64,000 nucleotides of DNA from Roseovarius marisflavi (GTDB lineage: Bacteria; Pseudomonadota; Alphaproteobacteria; Rhodobacterales; Rhodobacteraceae), in NCBI RefSeq assembly GCF_900142625.1, contig NZ_FRBN01000004.1, forward strand, positions 173,641 to 237,640. The letters run 5' to 3'. The notes below the pieces were generated by a model that did no database searches, was not told the origin of the DNA, and worked only from the letters and a program-made list of their open reading frames with translations. Positions within the stretch are counted from its first letter, which is position 1. Every line of letters begins with the position of its first letter. Shown here in pieces: positions 9,086 through 18,132 of the stretch. Position numbers and translations under genes: made by a program.

Positions 9086-9799
9086 ATGAAGCGCGACACA
9101 CATCCTTCAGGCGCGCCTTGGCGCAACTTTTATGGTCGGTTCAAGGGCAAGACCCTGCGGCCAAGCCAAGAGACCTATCTTGACGAAGATCTGGCGAAAC
9201 TATCGCCGGGGGCGGTCGGATGGGACGAGAACCCTGACCGCGAAAACATTGATCTCAAAGCGCTTTTTGGCGACAAGGATGTCTGGCTCGAGATCGGCTT
9301 TGGCGGTGGCGAGCACATGGTGCATCAGGCCGTTCAAAACCCTGACGTCGGCATCATCGGCTGCGAGCCTTTCATCAATGGCGTGGCCATGCTCCTGGGG
9401 AAAATCCGCGCGGCCGAGGCGGATAACATCAAGGTTTATCCCGGTGACGTGCGGCACATGTTTGACGTTTTGCCAGACGCCTCGATTTCGCGGGCGTTTC
9501 TTCTTTATCCTGATCCATGGCCGAAAAAACGCCATCACAGACGCCGCTTTGTCACGCAAGAGCATTTAACTCCGCTCTGCAAGGTTCTGAAAAAAGGCGC
9601 TATTTTCCGTGTGGCAACGGACATTCCCGATTATGTCCGCCAAACTCTTGAAGAGGTGCCGCACCATGGCTTCGAGTGGCTTGCAGAGCGCCCCAGTGAT
9701 TGGCGCGAGCCCTGGGATGACTGGATATCAACGCGCTATGAGCAAAAGGCCCTGCGCGAGGGGCGCGTGCCGCATTACCTGACGTTCCGCAAAATCTAA
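9086..9799 (+). CDS. trmB: tRNA (guanine-N7-)-methyltransferase
   Basis: TrmB methylates G46 in the tRNA variable loop using SAM. The 237-residue product has the SAM-binding motif LEIGFGGGEHMVHQA near residue 70, the conserved FINGVAMLL segment and the family signature YPDPWPKKRHHRRRFV near residue 145. It closes the ybeY-corC-lnt-metK-trmB block and converges on argE across a bidirectional hairpin. Being next to the SAM synthetase is a common Rhodobacterales arrangement. Confidence 0.96.
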   Translation: MKRDTHPSGAPWRNFYGRFKGKTLRPSQETYLDEDLAKLSPGAVGWDENPDRENIDLKALFGDKDVWLEIGFGGGEHMVHQAVQNPDVGIIGCEPFINGVAMLLGKIRAAEADNIKVYPGDVRHMFDVLPDASISRAFLLYPDPWPKKRHHRRRFVTQEHLTPLCKVLKKGAIFRVATDIPDYVRQTLEEVPHHGFEWLAERPSDWREPWDDWISTRYEQKALREGRVPHYLTFRKI

Positions 9800-9800
9800 G

Positions 9801-9826
9801 GCTCGTCCGGCAAGGGGCGGATGAGC
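9801..9826. terminator. Hairpin between convergent trmB and argE
   Basis: A 9-bp stem, GCTCGTCCG (9801-9809) with CGGATGAGC (9818-9826), sits 1 nt after the trmB stop and 2 nt from the argE stop. It is flanked by AAAATC on the left. It could serve both converging transcripts, although U-tracts are short. Confidence 0.5.
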
Positions 9827-9828
9827 GC

Positions 9829-10992
9829 TCAGGCGGCCAGCTTGGTGCCAAGTCGGCCCAGCATATCGAGGCACTGCTGAAGCTGATCGAGCGACACATA
9901 TTCATCGGGCTTGTGGGCCTGATCAATCGAGCCGGGCCCGCAGACCACCGCAGACATGCCGTATTGCTGAAAGATGCCGGCCTCGGTGCCGAACGGCACA
10001 AGCTCTGCCCCATTGGCGCCGGTCAGCTCCATCAGGATCGCCTTGGCCTCGTTCATTTCCGCAGGTTCCAGCCCGTCAACCTCGCCGATGACTTCGGTCA
10101 CGATATTGGCGTCGGGGCAAATGCTTTGCATGGCGGGCAAGAGCACGTCGCGGCAATACTGGCGCAGGTCGTCCTTGACGAAAGCGGCGTCCGAGGCCTG
10201 AACCGGGCGCATTTCCCACTCGATGCTGGCATTCGAGGCAATCACGTTATGGGCCACGCCGCCCTTTACGCTGCCGGTGTTGATCGTGGTCCAGGGCGGC
10301 TCAAAGCGGCTGTCGCTTGGCGCACGCGCGCGCAGCGCATCCTTGAGCGCCAGCAGGCGATTGATGTAGCGCGCCGCATATTCCACCGCGTTCACGCCGC
10401 GGTCCGGGGCCGAGCCATGGCCCGCAAGCCCGCTGAAGTGGGTGGTATATTCATAGCACCCCTTGTGGCCCTCGATGATGCGCATGCTGGTCGGCTCGCC
10501 GATGATCGCCACGCCGGGGCGGATGCCCTTGGCCTTGAGGCTGTCGACAAGGGCCTGCGCCCCGAAACAGCCCACCTCTTCGTCATAGGTAAAGGCGAAA
10601 TGCAGCGGGCGATCCCTGACCTGTTCGGCAAAGACCGGGGCCATGGCGGTGGCGGCGGCGATAAAGCCCTTCATGTCACAGGTGCCGCGCCCGTAAAGAT
10701 GGCCGTCATGCTCAATCAACTCGAACGGATCGCTGGCCCAATCCTGTTCGGCCACGGGCACCACATCAGAATGACCCGACAGAACGATGCCGCCATCCAC
10801 CTCGGGGCCGATGGTGGCGAAGAGGTTGGCCTTATGGCCGATTTCGTCATGAAAGATATCTACCCGCGCCCCATGGGATTCAAGCACATGCGCAAGATAG
10901 GCGATCATATCGAGATTGCTCATTTCCGAAACGGTCGGAAAGGCGATCAGATCGTGCAAAAGCGCGACGGTATCGGAAAGCATGGTGCGCAC
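9829..10992 (-). CDS. argE: Acetylornithine deacetylase (M20 family)
   Basis: ArgE removes the acetyl group from N-acetylornithine in arginine synthesis. This M20/ArgE-type hydrolase has metal-site segments GHSDVVPV (His-Asp near residue 75), YGRGTCDMKG (bridging Asp), TYDEEVGCFGA (Glu-Glu) and the late His in CGPGSIDQAHKPDEY. I prefer the GTG at 10992, which lies 8 nt from an AAGGA; the ATG at 10983 and TTG at 10998 remain possible. Product length is about 387 residues, normal for the family. Related M20 deacylases are an alternative, but the fit to ArgE is good. Confidence 0.88.
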   Translation of the reverse strand: MRTMLSDTVALLHDLIAFPTVSEMSNLDMIAYLAHVLESHGARVDIFHDEIGHKANLFATIGPEVDGGIVLSGHSDVVPVAEQDWASDPFELIEHDGHLYGRGTCDMKGFIAAATAMAPVFAEQVRDRPLHFAFTYDEEVGCFGAQALVDSLKAKGIRPGVAIIGEPTSMRIIEGHKGCYEYTTHFSGLAGHGSAPDRGVNAVEYAARYINRLLALKDALRARAPSDSRFEPPWTTINTGSVKGGVAHNVIASNASIEWEMRPVQASDAAFVKDDLRQYCRDVLLPAMQSICPDANIVTEVIGEVDGLEPAEMNEAKAILMELTGANGAELVPFGTEAGIFQQYGMSAVVCGPGSIDQAHKPDEYVSLDQLQQCLDMLGRLGTKLAA

Positions 10993-11387
10993 GGGCAATA
11001 TCCTTGGCGGTTTGAAGGTCGTTGAGACTGCGTGACTGTGTTGAGCATGGCCAAGCCCGTCAAGCCCTGAGGGTGTAAATTTCCCAGGATGACACCGCCG
11101 AAAGCGAGGTGAAGAGTTGCAATTGCGACTCTGAGTGGTGGATGGGTGTGTGAATTCAGTCTCACACCGCTAGATATCTGGCAAATATGCTCATTTTGTC
11201 CGAATCACTTCAAAAACATCTAGCGATTGTGTCTAAGAAACGGGAATTGGAAGGCAGAAAAGTAAAGTGATGCGCCAAAGTATTACGTTGTGAGGCTTAA
11301 AGTGGTGGTGTTAAGAGAGCGATTGATTATGTTGCCTGCACGGGTGCGGGCCCGTCGCAGCGTGGGTCGGTTCTGGGTCAAGGTGGT
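10993..11387 (+). other. Long intergenic region between argE and the adhesin
   Basis: Nearly 400 bp separate divergent argE and the adhesin gene. No convincing gene is present. The only clear structure is a 20-bp near-palindrome at 11113-11132. The rest is comparatively AT-rich and is a plausible place for promoters of both flanking genes. Confidence 0.5.
11113..11132. promoter_or_regulatory. 20-bp near-perfect palindrome, possible operator
   Basis: AGAGTTGCAATTGCGACTCT is symmetric around GCAATTGC with one mismatched pair. It lies 120 bp upstream of argE and 255 bp upstream of the adhesin start. A regulator-binding site is plausible, but its regulator is unknown. Confidence 0.35.
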
Positions 11388-13880
11388 GTGACGGTTATAC
11401 CTGCCGATCAGGGCCAGGAAATTTCCCTAAATCTCAGACAGACCGACATTCAGGGCTATTCCCGTGATGGTGGTGATCTTGTGATCACGCTGTCGGATGG
11501 CCGGATGATCGTGCTGGACAATTATTACGGTGATGCAGGTGCTGCGCAAAGCCGCCTGTTTATCAGTGCTGATGGTTATTTGAACGAGGTCAGCCTGATT
11601 GAGGGCACCGAAGGCACGGTTTACGCGCAATATGGTCCGACCGAACAGTGGGGCAAGTGGAGCCCGACCGAAGATCTTATCTTCCTGAGTGGCAATGAGA
11701 TCACCACGCCGGTTGGTGGCGATGATGAGGTCTCGATGCTCGGGGCCGGTATTCTGGCGGGCGGAAGCCTGTTGGGTCTTGGCGGGGCCGGGGCGGCTGG
11801 TCTTGCGGCGGCGGCCGTGATCGGTGCCGGAACTGGTGGCGGTGGCAGCGGTGGCGCCGCAACCCGCATTCCGCCTTCGGTCAATGAAGATGGCACAATT
11901 ACCATTGGTGGCGATGACGCGGAGGACCCGACGATCACCATCACCGGCGGCGGCGAGCCCGGCTCGGATGTCGGGGTCACCATCGGCGATCAGACCGTCG
12001 ATACCGTGGTTGATGAAAATGGCGAATGGGACGTCGCGTTCGAGGGTGATACCTTCCCCGAAGACGGCGAACATGTCGCCGTCGTCGTCGTGACAGAGCC
12101 CGATGGTGCCGAGACCACGCTGGATGGCCTGCCGATCATGATCGACACCACCCCGCCCGAGGTTTCGGTCGAAGAGGGCACCGTGGCCACGGATCACGTG
12201 GTCAACGCCGAAGATTATGACGACGGCGTCGATATCGCCGGTCAGGGCGTGCCGGGCGCGTCGATCACGGTTGTGGTCGATGGTCTGGAACAGAGCACAG
12301 TCATCGGCGAAGACGGTCAGTGGAAGGTCACCTTTGATCCTGCCGATCTGGCCGGGGGCGAGCGTGAGGCCGAGGTGACCATCACCGCAACCGACAGCTT
12401 TGGCAACTCGACCACGGTCACGGATGCCCTTTCGATTGATACGGTGCCGCATCCGATTGCCATCAATGGCGCAGCGATTGGCGGCGATGGTGTGTTGAAC
12501 TTTGCCGAGCTGGATGCCGGGTATCAGGTCTCGGGCACATCGACGGCCGGGGCGACCGTGCGCGTCACGCTTGAGGGGATCGAGCAGGACGTGATCGTTG
12601 GCGAAAACGGCACATGGACCGCGCAATTCGAATCTCAAAGCATCGCTGGCGGCACGCGCGAAGCGACCGTCACCGCAAGCACGTTTGATGCGGCGGGCAA
12701 CCCGAGCCAGACAACCGGCACCTTCCATATCGACACCGAGGTGCGCGACTTTGCCATGTCGGGCAATGCCGGTGGCGACGATTCCGTGATCAACGCGGTC
12801 GAACAGAATGGCGGCTTTACCATGAGCGGTCAGGTCGAGCCGGACTCGAGCGTGGTGGTGACCTTCCGCGGGGCTGAGGTCGATGCGGTTGTCGACGCAA
12901 ACGGAAGCTGGACGGCGTACTTTACCGGCGCGCAAATTCCGGCGGGCACCTATAGTGCCGATGTCGTCGCGATTGCGACCGATGCGGCCAACAACACCTC
13001 TGAGGAGCTTCGCCAGACGATCACGGTTGATACCGAAGCGGGCAGCCTGACGCTGAACGCGGCCAGCATTGGCGGCAATGGCGTGATCAACGGCGACGAG
13101 GCGAACGCGGGCGTTCTCGTGACCGGCACCGCCGATCCGGGTGCGCGGGTGATCGTCACGCTGGACGGTGTCGAACATACCGCCATGGCCAACAACAGCG
13201 GTCAGTGGCAGAGCCTTTACAGAAGCCAGGAAATCACCCGCGGCACCCATGACCCGCTGGTCACGGCCTATACCGAGGATGCCGCCGGTAATCCGGCCGA
13301 GGTCGAGGCGACGGTGCGTGTGGATACGCAGGTTGACAACCTCAACCTCAACGATCTCAATCTGGCGATCACCGCCGATGGGCGCGATGTGATCAACAAC
13401 GACGTGGCCACTGGCGGCTTTAGCGTCACCGGCACGATCGAACCCGGCTCGCAGGTCACTGTGACCGTCGACGGGGTCGAACATGACGCGACCGTGGATA
13501 GTGCCGACAACTGGGTTGCCGTCTTTGGCGCCAACGAGATTGTCTCGGGCCAGCGTTTCGCCAACCTGCGCGTCGACGTGATCGACCCGGCGGGCAACGA
13601 GGCCTTCCTGACCGATACGGTTCAGACCGACACCTTTGTCGACGAGCTGTCGCTTCAGGGGCCGATCACCGCGGATAATGTCGTCAACATCGCCGAGGCG
13701 CAGGGCGGGCTCCAGCTCTCGGGTCGTGTCGAGGCGGGATCGAGCGCAACCATCGACGTCTTTGGCCGCACCTATGACGCGGCGGTGGACGGCGCGGGCA
13801 ACTGGACGCTGACCATTCCGCAAGGCGATATCCCGCTGGAAGAAGGCAGCACGCAAATGGTGATCAACGCCACCGATTAG
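11388..13880 (+). CDS. Bap/LapA-like surface adhesin, truncated by an in-frame TAG
   Basis: This is a large repetitive adhesin of the type exported by a dedicated type I system. The GTG start follows AAGGTGG. Residues 1-110 form a Bap-type prefix domain, followed by a Gly/Ala-rich stretch (LGLGGAGAAGLAAAAVIGAG). Six or seven Ig-like repeats of about 95-100 residues come next, each with a G-x-W core (for example GENGTWTAQF) and an ending like TDAANNTSE. The frame stops at TAG (13878-13880) inside the last repeat, exactly where other repeats read TD-x-AGN. The same frame continues for 209 codons, so 830 residues is a truncated product lacking the C-terminal export signal. No RTX nonapeptides are seen. 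Confidence 0.88.
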   Translation: MTVIPADQGQEISLNLRQTDIQGYSRDGGDLVITLSDGRMIVLDNYYGDAGAAQSRLFISADGYLNEVSLIEGTEGTVYAQYGPTEQWGKWSPTEDLIFLSGNEITTPVGGDDEVSMLGAGILAGGSLLGLGGAGAAGLAAAAVIGAGTGGGGSGGAATRIPPSVNEDGTITIGGDDAEDPTITITGGGEPGSDVGVTIGDQTVDTVVDENGEWDVAFEGDTFPEDGEHVAVVVVTEPDGAETTLDGLPIMIDTTPPEVSVEEGTVATDHVVNAEDYDDGVDIAGQGVPGASITVVVDGLEQSTVIGEDGQWKVTFDPADLAGGEREAEVTITATDSFGNSTTVTDALSIDTVPHPIAINGAAIGGDGVLNFAELDAGYQVSGTSTAGATVRVTLEGIEQDVIVGENGTWTAQFESQSIAGGTREATVTASTFDAAGNPSQTTGTFHIDTEVRDFAMSGNAGGDDSVINAVEQNGGFTMSGQVEPDSSVVVTFRGAEVDAVVDANGSWTAYFTGAQIPAGTYSADVVAIATDAANNTSEELRQTITVDTEAGSLTLNAASIGGNGVINGDEANAGVLVTGTADPGARVIVTLDGVEHTAMANNSGQWQSLYRSQEITRGTHDPLVTAYTEDAAGNPAEVEATVRVDTQVDNLNLNDLNLAITADGRDVINNDVATGGFSVTGTIEPGSQVTVTVDGVEHDATVDSADNWVAVFGANEIVSGQRFANLRVDVIDPAGNEAFLTDTVQTDTFVDELSLQGPITADNVVNIAEAQGGLQLSGRVEAGSSATIDVFGRTYDAAVDGAGNWTLTIPQGDIPLEEGSTQMVINATD

Positions 13881-14510
13881 GCGGGCAACACCGGCCAGAT
13901 ATTTGAGACGCTGAACTATGACATGGTGGCCCCCGATACCCCCGGTATCGTCGGTTATTTCCGTCAGGGCGACGGCTATCGCAATGCCACCGTGGAAACC
14001 AACGAAGACGATATCAGCATTCATCAGGTTGATGCAGGCGGCAATGTTCAGCAGTTGTCGCTTGGCGAACAGCCCAATGCCTTTACCGGTGAGACGGATT
14101 ACTTCTTTCTCGACACGGCCGGAGGTAGCAAGCCGGTTCCCGATGGCTCGCAACTTGTGGTGACCGCGACAGATCCCGGCGGCAACACCGCCAGCACCTA
14201 TGTGGTGCTGGATGAAACCAGCACCTCGGTTGTCAATATCGCCAACCCGAACCTGGCCGCGTTTGATATTGAAACCATCGACCTGCGCTTTGGCGATCAG
14301 TCCCAGCTTACGCTGAGCGAAGCGCAGGTTCTGGCGCTGTCGGGCAACAGCGATACGGTTCTGGTGCAGGGCGGCGGCGATGATCACCTGACCATTGCGG
14401 GCGCGCAATCGGCGGGGAGCACCCAGATCGACGGCCAGACCTATGACATCTACACCCTTGGCAATGATGCCACGCTGGTGGTGGATGACGAGATCCGGAT
14501 CGTTACCTGA
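13881..14510 (+). pseudogene. C-terminal part of the adhesin, cut off by the TAG
   Basis: In the same frame as the upstream adhesin, the sequence resumes immediately after the stop with AGNTGQIFETLNYD and runs to TGA at 14510. An internal ATG at 13923 could start a separate frame, but no good ribosome-binding site was seen. The end (YDIYTLGNDATLVVDDEIRI) resembles the C-terminal type I secretion signal of Bap-type adhesins. Without read-through or suppression this segment cannot be attached to the repeats. Confidence 0.82.
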
Positions 14511-14519
14511 ATCAAGGCC

Positions 14520-14550
14520 GGGGCGCGCGAGATATCTGTTTGCGCGCCCC
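14520..14550 (+). other. Strong GC hairpin between adhesin and tolC-like gene
   Basis: A perfect 9-bp stem, GGGGCGCGC/GCGCGCCCC, has a 13-nt loop and starts 10 nt after the adhesin stop. It is followed by CAAAAG rather than Us. This suggests an RNA-stability or attenuation element between a highly expressed adhesin and its secretion genes rather than a classic terminator. Confidence 0.5.
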
Positions 14551-14580
14551 CAAAAGATGAACCCGATAAGAGGGCAGACC

Positions 14581-15897
14581 ATGGGGCAGGGGCAAAGATC
14601 AGCACGTTGGCTGGCGGCAGGCACCGCCTGTTTCTTTCTGGCAGGATGCCTGTCAGGGACAGGCGACGAAGAAAGCGTATCGCGCTTCAACCTGAATGCA
14701 GGCGCGCGCCCCGATCAGGTGGCGCGGCAAAAGGAATCCGCCAATTCCCCGATCATCGCCGCCCTTCAGGACCGGCGCAGCGTTCTGCCCTCGAGCGGCA
14801 GCTTTGATCAGGTCGCAGGCGCGGTGCTCGGGGCCTACAGCCGCAGCGCCGAGGCCGACCTGCTGAGCGCGCGGTTGCGGGCCGAGGCGGCGTCGAAGAA
14901 CTGGTTGCCGCGCATTGGCCCGAACATCCGCCTCACCAGCCTGAGTGATATTGTCTCGCAACTCATCGTCGAGCAGGTGCTGTTTGACAACGGCCGCAAA
15001 AAGGCCGAGCGCGGCTTTGCCAAGGCCGATGTCGAAGTGGCCGCCGTCACGCTGGCCGATGACGTCAACGGGCGTGTTCTGAGCGGTCTGTCGCTCTATC
15101 TTGATGCGGCCGAGGCGCGTGAACGCGTCGCGCTTGAGACCCGCATCCTCGCCGATATGAGCCGGTTTGAATATATCATGTCCGAGCGCGTCAAAGGCGG
15201 CGTGTCGGATATGTCCGACCTCAATGTCCTTGGTCAGAAGCTGGCCGAGATCCGCGCCACGCTGGCAAGCCAGACCGAGGCCGAAACCACCGCGCTTGCA
15301 GAGTTGAACGCGATGTCGGCGCGCCCGCTGAACGGCGTCACCGGCCTGAGCGAAGTGCCGGTCCATATCGACGACGCAGAGCCGCTTGACGTGCTCAAGG
15401 CCGAGGCCGAGAAAGAGCGCGATATCGCGGGCGCCGTAATGGCGCGCGCCGGTCTGCTGCCGGGTCTGACGGCGGGCGGCACGCTTGGCGATGGCGGTAG
15501 CGGCATCGGCCTTAACCTGCGCTCGGAACAGCTTTTGGGTCTTGGCACCGGGGCGCAGATGCGTGCGATCGAGGCCGAGAAAGAGGCCGCGAGCCGCCGT
15601 GTCACACAGGCCGAAGAAGACAGCAACCGCATCCTGCAACGGCTTGAGGCGCGGCTTGCCGCCCTCTCGTGTCAGGGTGGCGAGGCAAGCGCCCTCAGCC
15701 GCGCCGCCAAGGCCAATCTTGAACTTTTTCAGGAACAGTATGACGCGGGGCAACGTCAGGTCATGGATGTGGCCGACGTCTATGAAACCTTCGCAGACCG
15801 CCAGACCCGCGCCGTCAGCCTGAAATACGAACTGGCCCTTGCGCGGCTGGAAATTTCCCGTGACCTCGGCCTTTTGGCGGACTGGAGCCGGATTTGA
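14581..15897 (+). CDS. TolC-like outer membrane lipoprotein of the type I secretion system
   Basis: This is a 438-residue outer membrane channel component. The ATG at 14581 follows GAGGG and begins a lipoprotein signal ending in FLAGC, so the start is well supported. The body is largely alpha-helical with two outer-membrane efflux-protein repeats (for example VEQVLFDNGRKKAERGFAKAD near residue 137, and LFQEQYDAGQRQVMDVADVYE near residue 382). It is placed between the adhesin and the ABC/membrane-fusion genes, in the order known for bap-type operons. It should form the outer-membrane pore for adhesin export. Confidence 0.88.
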   Translation: MGQGQRSARWLAAGTACFFLAGCLSGTGDEESVSRFNLNAGARPDQVARQKESANSPIIAALQDRRSVLPSSGSFDQVAGAVLGAYSRSAEADLLSARLRAEAASKNWLPRIGPNIRLTSLSDIVSQLIVEQVLFDNGRKKAERGFAKADVEVAAVTLADDVNGRVLSGLSLYLDAAEARERVALETRILADMSRFEYIMSERVKGGVSDMSDLNVLGQKLAEIRATLASQTEAETTALAELNAMSARPLNGVTGLSEVPVHIDDAEPLDVLKAEAEKERDIAGAVMARAGLLPGLTAGGTLGDGGSGIGLNLRSEQLLGLGTGAQMRAIEAEKEAASRRVTQAEEDSNRILQRLEARLAALSCQGGEASALSRAAKANLELFQEQYDAGQRQVMDVADVYETFADRQTRAVSLKYELALARLEISRDLGLLADWSRI

Positions 15898-18131
15898 GCA
15901 AAGCGCCAATCGCTCTGACCATCACCAGCGGCACCAAAGGCGCGGCCCTGCGCCGGGCGGCCACTGAGGGGGCGGGCGAGGCGACGGTGGCCTCGCGCTT
16001 TGGCGCGCGAGCCGAGGCGCGTGCCAAGCTTGGCGCAAGTTACGGCGCGCTTCTTGGCGTCGAGGTCATGGCGCGCGATATTCTTGAGGCGATGATCGCC
16101 AGCGATGCCAATGGCCCGGCCAATGACTCGCCGCAACCCCAGGCCCTGGCCGATGGGCTAGAGGCGGTGGGGCTTGTCTCGCGGGTTGAAACCGTGGCCC
16201 ATCCGCATCCCGACCGCTGGCCCGCGCTCGCGCAGATGACCAGCGGGCAATTCGTGCTTGTGCTTGGCCAAGAGCGCGGCACGCTGGTGATTTACGACAC
16301 CACCTGCACCGACAATCGCACCGAGGTGCCGGTCGATGAGTTCGAGTCGTTTTTCACCGGCATGATCGTGCGCGCCGAGGCGCCTGCGCAAACGCTAAGC
16401 CGCGCGCATGACCTTCCGACCGCCAAGGCGCATTGGTTCTGGTCGCAATTTGCCGGGTTTCAGCGCCACATCGCCGAAGTCACGCTTGGCTCATTCGTTG
16501 TCAATATTCTGGCGGTCGCGGTCGCCTTGTTCGCGCTTCAGGTCTATGACCGGGTGATCCCGCATCAATCCGAGGCCACGCTCTGGGTGCTGGCCGCCGG
16601 TGCCGGCCTTGCGCTGGTGATGGAAGCCGGCCTCAAGATCGCGCGGGCGCGGCTTATGGATGGCGCCGGGCGCCAGATCGAGCTTAACGTGCAGAAAATC
16701 CTGATGGATCGCCTGCTTGGCATGCGATCCGAACTGGCCAGCAAGAGCCCCTCGAACCTCTTTAGTGCGATGCGCGAATTTGGCTCGGTGCGCGAATTTT
16801 TCACCGCCTCAACGATTGGCACGCTGACTGATTTACCGTTCATCGTGGTGTTTCTGGCGCTCGTCGCGTCGATTGCGGGCAATGTGGTGTGGATTTTGAT
16901 CGCGGGCGGCATCATCATGGTGGTGCCGGGGTTCTTGTTGCAAAAGCGGATGATGCGCCTCACCCAGGACATGCAGGGCGCCGGCGCGCGCAGTGCGCGG
17001 CTTTTGTACGAGGCGATCTTTGAGCTTGATACCCTCAAGACTCAGCGCGCCGAGGATCGGTTTCGCCGCCTCTGGGGTGATCTGACCGCGCTTCAGGCGC
17101 TCAAATCAAGCGAACAGCGCCGCCTTGATTCGGCGCTGACCTTTTGGGCGCAGGGCGTGCAGCAGGCCACATATATCGGGGCGGTGATCCTTGGCACCTA
17201 TCTTGTGTTTGCCGGGGAATTCACCGTTGGCTCGATCAATGCGGTCGGCATCCTGACCAGCCGCACCCTTGGCCCGCTGACCCAGTTGAGCGGCACTCTG
17301 GCCCGCTGGGGCAACGTCAAATCGGCCCTCAACGGGCTTGATACGATCGCGCTTGCCAGGCAGGACGAGGAAGAAAACCGCAGCTATCTGCGCCGCGAAC
17401 AGATCGAGGGCGGGTTCGAGCTTCGCGAGGTGCAGTTCACCTATGACGAGGGCGCGGCGCCGGTTTTGGATATCGGGGGCCTTGCCATTCAGCCGGGGCA
17501 GGCGGTGGCGGTGCTTGGCACCAACGGCTCGGGCAAATCGACCTTCCTCAAGTTGCTGTCGGGGCTTTATGCGCCAAGCAAGGGCCGGGTTCTTCTGGAT
17601 GGCACCGATATGGGCCAGATCGCGCCGCGCGATTTGCGCCGTCTGATCGGCTATCTGGGCCTAGACGTGCGCCTGTTCACCGGAAGCCTGCGCGAGAACC
17701 TGAACCTGACGCTGCTGGAACGCGATGACGGCCGTTTGATGCAGGCGCTTGATTTTGCCGGGCTGGGGCCGTTCGTGAAAAGCCACCCCAAGGGGCTTGA
17801 TCTTGAAATTCTCGACGGCGGTCACGGGTTGAGCCAGGGCCAGCGGCAAAGCATCGGCTGGGCGCGGCTCTGGCTTCAGGACCCGAAGATCTGTCTTCTG
17901 GATGAACCCACCGCGGCGCTTGATCAGACGCTTGAACGCACCCTCGTGAGCCGCCTTGAAACATGGCTCAAGGGGCGCACGGCGATCATCGCGACGCATC
18001 GCATGCCGATCCTGTCGCTGACCAGCCGCACCCTGATCCTTCAGGCCGGGCGCATGGCCGTGGACGGGCCGCGCGATCAGGTGCTTGCGCATCTGGCGCA
18101 GGCCGGACCCACCGCGCAGGGAGGTGCCTGA
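15894..18131 (+). CDS. Type I secretion ABC transporter (LapB/BapC-like)
   Basis: This 745-residue fused permease-ATPase begins at a TTG overlapping the tolC-like stop (TTGA). Residues about 60-170 form a C39-peptidase-like domain without an obvious catalytic Cys, as in LapB-type exporters. A membrane domain covers about 190-470. The ATPase has Walker A VLGTNGSGKSTFLKLLSG (about 541), signature LSQGQRQS and Walker B ICLLDEPTAALD. It should power adhesin export together with the TolC-like and HlyD-like neighbours. Confidence 0.93.
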   Translation: MSKAPIALTITSGTKGAALRRAATEGAGEATVASRFGARAEARAKLGASYGALLGVEVMARDILEAMIASDANGPANDSPQPQALADGLEAVGLVSRVETVAHPHPDRWPALAQMTSGQFVLVLGQERGTLVIYDTTCTDNRTEVPVDEFESFFTGMIVRAEAPAQTLSRAHDLPTAKAHWFWSQFAGFQRHIAEVTLGSFVVNILAVAVALFALQVYDRVIPHQSEATLWVLAAGAGLALVMEAGLKIARARLMDGAGRQIELNVQKILMDRLLGMRSELASKSPSNLFSAMREFGSVREFFTASTIGTLTDLPFIVVFLALVASIAGNVVWILIAGGIIMVVPGFLLQKRMMRLTQDMQGAGARSARLLYEAIFELDTLKTQRAEDRFRRLWGDLTALQALKSSEQRRLDSALTFWAQGVQQATYIGAVILGTYLVFAGEFTVGSINAVGILTSRTLGPLTQLSGTLARWGNVKSALNGLDTIALARQDEEENRSYLRREQIEGGFELREVQFTYDEGAAPVLDIGGLAIQPGQAVAVLGTNGSGKSTFLKLLSGLYAPSKGRVLLDGTDMGQIAPRDLRRLIGYLGLDVRLFTGSLRENLNLTLLERDDGRLMQALDFAGLGPFVKSHPKGLDLEILDGGHGLSQGQRQSIGWARLWLQDPKICLLDEPTAALDQTLERTLVSRLETWLKGRTAIIATHRMPILSLTSRTLILQAGRMAVDGPRDQVLAHLAQAGPTAQGGA

Positions 18132-18132
18132 G

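Noticed and set aside
11388..14510. RTX calcium-binding nonapeptides in the adhesin
   Set aside because: No GGxGxDxLx tandem repeats are present. The repeats are Ig-like instead.
11427..14690. A 1087-codon open frame on the minus strand opposite the adhesin
   Set aside because: It is antisense to a clearly repetitive adhesin with matching domain signals. It lacks family features, and its length is explained by high GC and repeats, which keep the complementary frame open.
14653..15909. A 418-codon minus-strand frame opposite the TolC-like gene
   Set aside because: It is the shadow of a lipoprotein with a clear signal peptide and operon context.
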